A stretch of DNA of 25,330 bases. Origin: Sphaeroforma sirkka. Lineage: Eukaryota > Opisthokonta > Ichthyosporea > Ichthyophonida. Both the position numbers and the translations under genes were made by a program. The stretch lies in contig LUCW03001471.1 in NCBI GenBank assembly GCA_001586965.3, positions 1-25,330 on the forward strand, in the 5' to 3' direction. Each line of letters begins with the position of its first letter. Positions within the stretch are counted from its first letter, which is position 1. Below, piece after piece: positions 18,963-25,330 of this stretch. The notes below the pieces were generated by a model, which saw only the letters and a list, made by a program, of their open reading frames with translations, was not told the DNA's origin and did not search any database.

Positions 18963-19061
18963 ATGAGTGGTATCTTTAGTAGAAGACGGGCTTGGAGCGA
19001 ACCCGATGTACCTGTGAACGAAAAGTTGCGTTCGAAAGTCATCGAGGAATATGCATTTGAC
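18963..19061 (+). CDS. possible host-gene first coding exon (33 codons) ending at a splice donor
   Basis: An ATG at 18963 opens a frame for MSGIFSRRRAWSEPDVPVNE and 13 more residues, ending EEYAFD. It is followed immediately by GTAAGT (19062-19067), a consensus 5' splice site. Base composition is more balanced than in the flanks. A pyrimidine-rich acceptor-like CTTCATATCACAG ends at 19403, just before the copia-B LTR at 19405, so a second exon would be split by the element. Without splicing the frame ends at 19115 (50 residues). A possible acceptor TACAG directly precedes the ATG, so it could also be an internal exon. The product is not recognised. Confidence 0.3.
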
Positions 19062-19095
19062 GTAAGTCTCTCACAATGTTTGTTTGCTATACTTA

Positions 19096-19221
19096 TGGTT
19101 ATAAGATCTATTTAGCCGTCCAAAATACGACTCGAGCTAAGAATCTGACATTGAGCTGTGGTTATAAGATCTATTTAGCCGACCAAAATACGACTTGAGC
19201 TAAGAATCTGACATTGAGCTG
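19096..19221 (+). repeat. 63-bp direct tandem duplication
   Basis: Copies 19096-19158 and 19159-19221 begin TGGTTATAAGATCTATTTAG and end GACATTGAGCTG, with two differences. They lie in the putative intron after the exon at 18963-19061. Confidence 0.95.
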
Positions 19222-19404
19222 TACTTTATGTTGTGTTTCACTAGAACATTTCTTTCAAGTATGGTGCCCTCAGTTGAGCTTCAATAGTAATTGCCAGACT
19301 ACATCATGTCGACCACGTCGAAAATCAACATGTGAGCATATCAAACTATCAAATGCAGTGTTTAGCTATGTCTGACTGTGCTTGTGTTTCCTTCATATCA
19401 CAGA

Positions 19405-19858
19405 TGTGAATTTCTCAACTCTGTGAAAGTGCTCTTTATTTACTTTTGTATTCCGTATTTATACTATTTTTCGTCAAAATTGAACGGCCCTTTCGGCTCG
19501 AAAATTTCCTTTGCCAAAGAAATTCCAACGGACGTGCGCGATCTATTTTTTTTAGATTCCATCTCTAAAAAATACAAACACAATTTCTTCAAATACACTT
19601 AAACTTCCAAGACTCATAACTCAATGAATATTCACTCAAACAACTTGAATAAGGTGTCATATGAAAGGAAACCCATTTCCTATCAAATGACACCTGTAAC
19701 AAAATTATACATTTAATAGGTCAAACACAATCGGCCTACGAAATACATTCGTAAACACAACATACAAAAAACATCGTTAGATAATCGGTTCCTCGATGGA
19801 CTAGGTCTGAGTCCAACACTTAAACATCATTCACCTTTGACAATATGATTTTTCTACA
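19405..19858 (-). repeat. copia-B 3' LTR (454 bp)
   Basis: The ends are TGTGAATTT (19405) and TTCTACA (19858) on the plus strand. The minus strand carries TATAAATA (19463-19456) and AATAAA (19440-19435). On the left it meets TATCACAGA, which is not part of the other copies, giving the LTR boundary. Confidence 0.92.
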
Positions 19859-19867
19859 CTCCCCCAT
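19859..19867 (-). promoter_or_regulatory. copia-B polypurine tract
   Basis: On the minus strand ATGGGGGAG directly precedes the 3' LTR start TGTAGAAAAATC. This is the expected plus-strand primer site. Confidence 0.75.
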
Positions 19868-19919
19868 GGACGCAAGACATAGTCATCGGACATCATTCGA
19901 TATGTATCTTCCCCACAAA

Positions 19920-20763
19920 CTAGCCACAACGACAAAGAGATGTAGACACGACAGCACATCGGTAGCAGCGGCGTTTCATCATATGACTTCGGTGCTTCAC
20001 GAAAGCAACCTTAGGCAATGCCTTGGTCAAGGCATCAGCAACCATCAACTCAGACCGGCAGTCCTCCAATGAGATGATCTTCTTTGCGCATAACTCTCGC
20101 ACATAATGATATTTGATATCAATATGCTTACTGCGCTTGGTGGTCAATTCCTCAGCCATCTTCTTAGCAGTCTGATTGTCCTCGTAACAAACTACAGATT
20201 GATCAGAGGCTCGTCCTAGCTCAGATAGCAAATTCAAAGCAGTTTTACGTCACGGCAAGACTCTGCAAGACTGACATACTCTGCCTCAGAAGTACTTAGG
20301 GTGACAAGTGTCTGACGGCGCGCGCCCCCCAGTAGACTGGGGCATTTGTGATGAATACCAGATAGCCAGAACGAGATCCCTTGTCTTTCTCGCCCCCATA
20401 GCTTGCATCGGCATACGCACAAAGTTTCAAGTCGTTCCCGGCTTCATAGAAGATTCCCCAGTGTTTGGTAGCCTCCAAGTATCCGCACAGATTTCTTGCG
20501 GCAGCCTCTCTCGCCTTAGTCGGCTGGTCAAGGTATCGGCTCAGTGAACTTGTCGCAAAAGCAATATCAGGACGCGTACCCACAGCTGCAAACATAAGGG
20601 AACCTATGATACCACGGTAGTCTGAATCCTGCACCAATGTACCAGGCCGATTCACGTCGAAAGATGTACTCATAGGTGTACTGACCCTTTTCAATGGTCC
20701 ATACTTCTGCGCTAGCTTCTCAATATATGCCGGCTGCGAGATGAAAATTCCTCTTTCAGACAT
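19920..20763 (-). pseudogene. copia-B RT C-terminal region and RNase H (three frames)
   Basis: 20763-20296 encodes GIFISQPAYIEKLAQKYG, then STPMSTSFD, YRGIIGSLMFAAVGTRPDIAFATSSLSRY (the copia YRxxxGsLxYLxxTRPDI box), KHWGIFYEAG and LCAYADASYGGEKDKGSRSGYLVF, which starts RNase H. 20422-20234 carries TLSTSEAEYVSLAESCRDVK. 20237-19920 carries YEDNQTAKKMAEE, RSKHIDIKYHYVRE and LMVADALTKALPK, the standard copia RNase H tail. Two frame changes occur (about 20320 and 20236). RNase H degrades the RNA strand during cDNA synthesis. The segment ends about 55 bases before the polypurine tract. Confidence 0.9.
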
Positions 20764-20835
20764 ATCAATTTTCCATCCGAGGAAAAAACCGTGGAGACCC
20801 CATCGACTTGACGTCGAACTCTGTCTCGATCTTCT

Positions 20836-21156
20836 TCAATATCTTCTCCCCATTCGACGTGAAGTCGAAAATATCAAACCGTCATCAACATAAAGTACCA
20901 GAAAGCAGTTCTTCCGAATAAAGAGACAAGGGTCCGTAAGACTTGGCCGGAATCCAACATCATTAACGAGGAAATCTCTGAAGCGCACAAACCAACATAA
21001 TCCGGCTTGCTTGAGTCCATAGATACTCTTCTTCAGCTCGCAAATAGCACCCTCCTTAATCAACTGGTGATCCTCATCACTTAGTAAATCACCAACTATT
21101 TCAACGAAACCAGTGGGGATCTCCGAGCAGACGTACTCTTCCAAATTACCATGCAA
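20836..21156 (-). pseudogene. copia-B reverse transcriptase, palm part with YVDD
   Basis: The frame begins MHGNLEEYVCSEIPTGFVE, corresponding to the copia LxExIYMxQPxGF box. It continues with CELKKSIYGLKQAGLCWFVR (classical KSLYGLKQAPRxW), TDPCLFIRKN and LVLYVDDGLIFS with catalytic YVDD at residues 89-92. The RT reads the packaged RNA into cDNA. The last ten residues (TSRRMGRRY) are already out of frame. The next 70 bases to 20763 link to the RT C-terminal region in another frame. Confidence 0.9.
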
Positions 21157-22028
21157 AATGCAGTTTTGACATCGAACTGCAATACATCCAAGTTCTCAGA
21201 TGCAGCGATAGCCAAACATGCACGCACAGTCTCTTTTGTGACTACTGGTGACGATGTCTCCACATAATCTCGACCATACTGTTGTGCAAATCCCTTCGCA
21301 CATAGGCGGGCTTTATGTCGTATCACTGCGCCGCTTTCATCACGCTTGAGAGTGAGAACCCACTTGAGTCCCAGAGGCTTTGTCCGGGCCTTGCAGCGCT
21401 GCTGAAGTTTCCAAACCTTCATCTTCAGCATTGAACGTAGCTCGTCTCTCATGGCTGCGCGGAAGTGCTTCTCATCAGCAGACCCAGTCAAGTCTTTGAA
21501 GGACAATTCATCATCGGCCAGAAATCCAAAGTTAGATTCTTCATGATCTCGTTTACGATCTCGTCGAAGTTTCGAAGCTTTTCGAGGTGGGGTTCCACTT
21601 GATTGACGTTCACGTTTTCTCTCCGAGTCCAAGTCCGTACGGGCCTTAGAGCTGATCCGCGGGGACATCATGTCATTGGCTCGGTCGCGTGTACGATCTA
21701 CGCGGGTTTTCAATCGCCTGCCATCTCTCGTAGGTGTCTGCTTACCAGGCAAATCACGTTTCTGGTGATTGAGTGGGCGGCGAGCATAACCAGGATGCTC
21801 ACCGGGTCCTGATTCATCACCTCCATCAGTAGATGATTCATCCATAGTGACATCATCGTCGGCGGCATCATCCATGGGACCATCTCCATCACTATCCGTA
21901 TCTGATTCTGACGCTGAAGTATCCTTGTTGCCATCACTTGCTCCTACTTCATCGTCAATACTACCATCTTCACCCTCGGAATTATTGACTTTGACCCCTT
22001 TCACCGTGACTGGCAATCGTGGGCTCAA
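21096..22028 (-). pseudogene. copia-B integrase-RT linker and RT N-terminal part
   Basis: The first 170 residues are acidic then basic low-complexity linker (SESDTDSDGDGPMDDAADDD, then PGKQTPTRDGRRLKTRVDR). Copia polyproteins have such a disordered linker between integrase and RT. From about residue 185, SADEKHFRAAMRDELRSMLK, VWKLQQ, LKWVLTLKRDESGAVIRHKARLCAKGFAQQYGRDYVETSSPVV and LDVLQFDVKTAF form the RT N-terminal boxes (WxxAMxxEL, K.V.T.K, RyKARLVAKGFtQ, DYxETFSPV, qmDVktAFL). The Asp in FDVKTAF is catalytic. The frame changes right after it, where LxGxLxE should follow. Confidence 0.9.
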
Positions 22029-22170
22029 GGCGATAATCTCGACTATTCACAACACGCTTTGTCTCTAGGTTGTAAATTCGCATACTGCCGCCAACAGTAT
22101 TAAGGCTAGGACCTAGTAAAATACCTTCCTGACCCTTCTTGCCGAATTTCTTGTTATGTTTTCCGGTCAA
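21982..22170 (-). pseudogene. copia-B integrase C-terminal segment
   Basis: HNKKFGKKGQEGILLGPSL, MRIYNLETKRVVNSRDYRLEP matches the copia post-integrase motif (KfdxkaxxGiflGYs...yrv......v..srdV.F.E). This region follows the catalytic core and precedes the RT linker. It is out of frame relative to both sides. Confidence 0.8.
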
Positions 22171-22593
22171 GAAATATACTTTCGCACCAAAGGAATTGTT
22201 GTCTGCGACAAATCAGGTTTAACTCCTGCCCATAGTTCCGCCCGCGACTTAGCACCACCTCGTTGTGGCATTACGTTGATCAACCAACAAGCATAGGTAA
22301 CCGCTTCAAGCCAAAACTCATCGCCCAGTCCAGCCTGCAGTAGAAGAACCCGGGCCATCTCGATTAGGGTTCGATGTGCACGCTCACATCTTCCATTATG
22401 TTCAGGAGTACGTGCTGCCGTCAAACTCTGCTTTATGCCTCTTGCTGATAGCATAGACTTCCAAGTCTCGTTGACAAACTCGCCCCCCTCTATCACTATG
22501 AGCCTTCTTCGGGAATCGCTTCAACACTGCAAATTCAGTGTCCAGCAAGTGACGCATTGCAGCAGTCGCATCACTCTTTTGCTTCAGGCCCAA
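22167..22593 (-). pseudogene. copia-B integrase catalytic core
   Basis: 22593-22402 gives LKQKSDATAAMRHLLDTEFA, KRFPKKAHSDRGG, in which SDRGG holds the second DDE aspartate. After a frame change, 22496-22167 gives GGEFVNETWKSMLSARGIKQSLTAARTPEHNGRCERAHRTLIEMAR with the catalytic Glu in NGRCER (residue 38), then FWLEAVTYACWLINVMP. These are the standard copia rve boxes. A one-base shift at the SDRGGEF site breaks the protein. Confidence 0.9.
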
Positions 22594-23444
22594 ACACCAG
22601 TGGTGGTCCGTTGCATCGTCAAGAACCTGGAGACCGAATTGTTTCCAGTGAGTGACGGTGTCTTCGAGGTCTCGAAGATATCTACGTACAGCTTCGATCC
22701 CGGAACTTCTAGAACCACAGATTTACGTTTACCCTTCGACCCGACCAACTTGCGAGTAATTCTGGCCCGTGTCATCTTGCCCTGCACGCAAGCTCTACAG
22801 AAGGGAAGCTTCTCACCCCAACGTCTGGCAACTTTCTCCATTCCTGCGCAAACCATTGTCTCTTTCATCAGTTCCAAGCTTACATGGCCAAGTCTATGAT
22901 GCCACATGAGCATATCTGCTTCACCATCATCGGATGCCACAAGGGCCTTATCATCTTCATCGATAATCTTTGTACCCGAATGTGCTCGGTTGACGGGCGA
23001 CTTCAGATCCTTCAGGGAAACGATGTATAGCCCTTGTCTAACCGTTGCTTTCACCAAACCACCCTGCGGATCAAATAATGTGCAGTCGTTCTTCTCGCAC
23101 GTCGCCTTCCAGCCGTTCTTAACAAGCTGTCGTACGGATAAAAGTTGAACACCCGCCTTAGGAATGAGAAGAAGAGCTAAACCAGTCTCAGGACAGCCGC
23201 GCAACTCTCCCTCACCATCTGCATGCAGTTTAGTGTTGCCAAGCCCGGTCAATCGCTTGTTAGAGGGTCTCACTGCAGACAGAGCATCCTCCAATACAAC
23301 AACATGCTTGCTGGCACCTGTGTCAACCACAAGCTCGTTAGCAGATAAGACCAGATCACCCACGCCCAGCAATGCAAACGCCGAATGTTCGCTGATTGTG
23401 TTATCCAATTCAGCTTCAGCGATTGAGGTGACGTATCCATCCAC
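22584..23444 (-). pseudogene. copia-B protease, GAG-pre-integrase zinc domain and start of integrase
   Basis: The longest piece, 286 residues. ANELVVDTGASKHV carries the protease DTGA at 41-44; copia usually has LDSGAxxHm. LTGLGNTKLHADGEGE and IPKAGVQLLSVRQLVKNGW follow. WHHRLGHVSLELMKE (His182/183 and 187) with FCRACVQGKMTR (Cys216, Cys219) is the GAG-pre-integrase HHCC zinc domain. KLYVDIFETSKT contains Asp255, the first DDE aspartate of integrase. The protease matures Gag-Pol; the zinc domain assists integration. The last 15-20 residues are frameshifted. The upstream side overlaps gag in another frame. Confidence 0.92.
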
Positions 23445-24154
23445 AAGTAGATCATCCTCGGCAAAGGTGTCATCATCGTCGAGTGTAGTACAGTTATCTT
23501 CATCTGTAGCTGAGATAAAGCCACCCTGAACTTCATAATCCGATGAAAACCTCCAGATAGCAACCCGGGTGGAGCATCCAATTCATCATCAAATTTGCTC
23601 TCGGCATCAGAAGAATCAGAATCGGTGGAATCACACATCAAGGCCGGCATACCATCATCACTGTCGGAATCTCCGTCATCACCGATCGCCATCAATCCAA
23701 ATCCGAAATAGCCATTGTCATCATCATTCTCATCGTCGAGATCTGGGCAGTCTCGTTTGATATGCCCTGGTTTCTTGCAATTCAAACACGCCATCTTACC
23801 ACGACAATTAGCCCTGAGTATGCCCGGGCTTAAGGCGCTGAAACAAATAAGCTCCCGGCCATCTCTACTACCAAAGTCACCTCTTGGTCGGTCGAAACCA
23901 CCTCCTCGTCGACCCTTCTGGGCTTGGTGGTTACCCTTGTGATATCGTCCATTAGCATAAAGACCGATATCTTCGTCGTCGTTGTCATCATCGTAGACAC
24001 CGAGTCCAGTCTCAAACACAATGGCGGCTTCCTTCACTTGCTCATAGCTGAATCGATTTCCGTTTGCAAACTTTGCATTCAAGTCGATCTTCAGCGGCGC
24101 AAACTGACGTGGAAGGCACTTCATGAAGGATATGCGTTTCCGAATGTTAGTCAA
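23270..24154 (-). pseudogene. copia-B gag C-terminal part with CCHC zinc knuckle
   Basis: The protein has an acidic region (YDDDNDDEDIG), an RGG-rich basic segment (KGRRGGGFDRPRGDFGSRDG), then CLNCKKPGHIKRDC, a classical C-x2-C-x4-H-x4-C knuckle at 123, 126, 131 and 136, followed by an Asp/Glu/Asn-rich tail. The knuckle packages the RNA. After about residue 205 the frame is wrong and continues into nonsense; the true frame carries on as the protease frame at 23444. The N-terminal 30 residues (SFMKCLPRQFAPLKIDLNAKF) match copia Gag upstream of the nucleocapsid. Confidence 0.85.
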
Positions 24155-24517
24155 CTCATCCCCTGACCTGCAAGCTGGCCAAATAGAATCTCACATCGGT
24201 CGGCGAGTTCAGCAACATTTTCTCCATCGTTCATCTTCATCCTATCTAACTTCTGAGTCAACGCGTCCAGATTGGCCTCCGTCTGGCGGTTCATTGCGGT
24301 AGCGATCTGGGCCAAAGGCAACTGCAGGGTTATCAGTGTTACGGACGTAACCAAGACAACAGTCTTCAACGCTCTGGACAATCATGGAGTAGGCAATCTC
24401 CCTCTCACGGTCTGTAGCAGCATTGAAGACGGCCTTTTCCTTCAGCTTAGCTTCCATCTTCAACTTCCAGTTCGGGTAGCCGGTGGCATCCTTCAGTTTG
24501 GGCTCCACGTACTTCAT
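24151..24517 (-). pseudogene. copia-B gag N-terminal part (two frames)
   Basis: The first frame, 24517-24242, gives MKYVEPKLKDATGYPNWKLK then MEAKLKEKAVFNAATDRE and VQSVEDCCLGYVRNTDNPAV. This is the copia Gag start (F.G..Y..W....m...L...., then ...I..s+ed.....). A frameshift at about 24315 moves to the second frame, 24381-24151, which gives QIATAMNRQTEANLDALTQKLDRMKMNDGENVAELADRCEILFGQLAGQ, matching the copia UBN2-like Gag helices. The Met at 24517 is plausible, but an earlier ATG overlaps the PBS (24704-24702). Confidence 0.85.
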
Positions 24518-24608
24518 CTCTCGGGTTTGGTGATCAGTGGTCTCTCTCTCTCTCTCAAATCAGCGCTCTCTAGTCTCTCTCTCTCTCTCTCAAATCAGCC
24601 TTCTCTAG

Positions 24609-24641
<33 letters not shown>

Positions 24642-24703
24642 TAGGCACTCGAGTCCTTGGTCTCCTAAAATTTCTAGCTTTTTAGTCCCGTCCGCTGCTT
24701 CCA
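24518..24703 (-). other. copia-B leader: CT-repeat duplication and PBS
   Basis: 24541-24641 is CT-rich, with two near-copies of a unit ending in CAAATCAGC.CTCTCTAG (24541-24573 and 24574-24608). 24694-24703 (TGGAAGCAGC on the minus strand) is the primer-binding site. Copia-A has the same arrangement with fewer CT units. Confidence 0.75.
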
Positions 24704-25152
24704 TGTTAATTTTCAACTCTGTGAAAGTGCTCTTTATTTACTTTTTGTATTCCGTATTTATACTATTTTCGTCAAATTGAACGGCCCTTTTCGGCTCGAA
24801 AATTTCCTTGCCAAAGAAATTCCAACGGACGTGCGCGATCTATTTTAGATCCCATCTCTAAAAATACAAACACAATTTCTTCAAATACACTTAAACTTCC
24901 AAGACTCATAACTCAATGAATATTCACTCAAACAACTTGAATAAGATGTCATATGAAAGGGGAAACCCATTTCCTATCAAATGACACCTGTAACAAATTA
25001 TACATTTAATAGGTCAAAACACAATCGGCCTACGAAATACATTCGTAAACACAACATACAAAAAACATCGTTAGATAATCGGTTCCTCGATGGACTAGGT
25101 CTGAGTCCAACACTTAAACATCATTCACCTTTGACAATATGATTTTTCTACA
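24704..25152 (-). repeat. LTR shared by copia-B (5') and the next copia copy (3')
   Basis: Its 449 bp aligns end to end with the copia-B 3' LTR. TATAAATA is at 24762-24755 and AATAAA at 24738-24733 on the minus strand. To the left it joins the copia-B PBS and gag. To the right it joins a polypurine tract and RNase H end of another copy, so it serves both elements. Confidence 0.92.
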
Positions 25153-25330
25153 CTCCCCATGGACGCAAGACATAGTCATCGGACATCATTCGATATGTAT
25201 CTCCCCACAAACTAGCCACAACGACAAAGAGATGTAGATACGACAGCACATCGGTAGCAGCGGCGTTTCATCATATGACTTCGGTGCTTCACGAAAGCAA
25301 CCTTAGGCAATGCCTTGGTCAAGGCATCAG
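25153..25330 (-). mobile_element. second copia copy ('copia-C'), 3' end of pol, cut by window edge
   Basis: It begins with the polypurine tract (minus strand ATGGGGAG) and then repeats 19859-20037 with three differences over about 178 bases. It encodes the RNase H tail (minus strand ending ALTKALPK...). This makes an LTR-body-LTR-body tandem with copia-B. Confidence 0.92.

Larger units (their letters stand above)
19405..25152 (-). mobile_element. copia-B: full-length Ty1/copia element (5.7 kb)
   Basis: On the minus strand the order is 5' LTR (25152-24704), PBS, CT-rich leader, gag with CCHC knuckle, protease, GAG-pre-integrase zinc domain, integrase, RT with YVDD, RNase H, polypurine tract and 3' LTR (19858-19405). 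Integrase upstream of RT is diagnostic for copia (Pseudoviridae). The LTRs differ by a few substitutions and about ten small indels, mostly in homopolymers. The coding region contains several frameshifts. Confidence 0.93.

Noticed and set aside
22435..22899. 154-codon plus-strand frame
   Set aside because: It is antisense to copia-B integrase and protease, which show all the expected motifs.

Overview
The window is eukaryotic nuclear DNA made almost entirely of LTR retrotransposons. Nothing bacterial is visible: there are no operons and no ribosome-binding sites. There are reverse transcriptases of two classes (Ty3/gypsy and Ty1/copia), LTRs with TATA and AATAAA signals, a long (AT)n microsatellite, and one short ORF ending in a consensus GTAAGT splice donor. 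The species cannot be named. The LTR-element load, a copia gag with a classical CCHC knuckle and the AT-rich spacer would fit an alga, an oomycete or a marine invertebrate; this is inference only.

Layout, left to right. (1) 1-6101, minus strand: 5' part of a Ty3/gypsy element ('gypsy-1'). It runs RNase H (cut by the window edge), RT, protease, gag, a leader of about 1.1 kb and a 649-bp 5' LTR with long inverted termini. (2) 6102-6852, minus strand: the 5' end of a copia element ('copia-A'), comprising gag N-terminus, PBS and 5' LTR. (3) 6853-14456, plus strand: a nearly full-length second Ty3/gypsy element ('gypsy-2'). It has a 5' LTR remnant, gag, protease, RT, RNase H, a methyltransferase-like domain, integrase, a chromodomain-like tail and a 3' LTR. 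The 3' LTR carries an inverted 161-bp copy of the element's own pol. (4) 14457-15283, plus strand: the 3' end of an unrelated copia element ('copia-2'). (5) About 15284-19404: AT-rich non-coding DNA with CA-rich and (AT)n simple repeats, a possible 302-bp MITE and a possible host exon. (6) 19405-25152, minus strand: a full-length copia element ('copia-B') of the same family as copia-A. Its 5' LTR is also the 3' LTR of another copy that starts at 25153 and runs off the window.

The junctions indicate nesting. Gypsy-1 sits in the gag of copia-A, copia-A sits in the 5' LTR of gypsy-2, and gypsy-2 sits in or against copia-2. Every coding region is broken by frameshifts, so no element looks autonomous as written. 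Most differences between the two copia-B LTRs are homopolymer-length changes, so some frameshifts may be sequencing errors rather than decay. The most interesting item is the Dam-like/DIRS-type methyltransferase-like domain lying between RNase H and integrase of a DDE-integrase Ty3/gypsy element. Next are the inverted pol fragment inside its 3' LTR and the unusual long-inverted-repeat LTR of gypsy-1.
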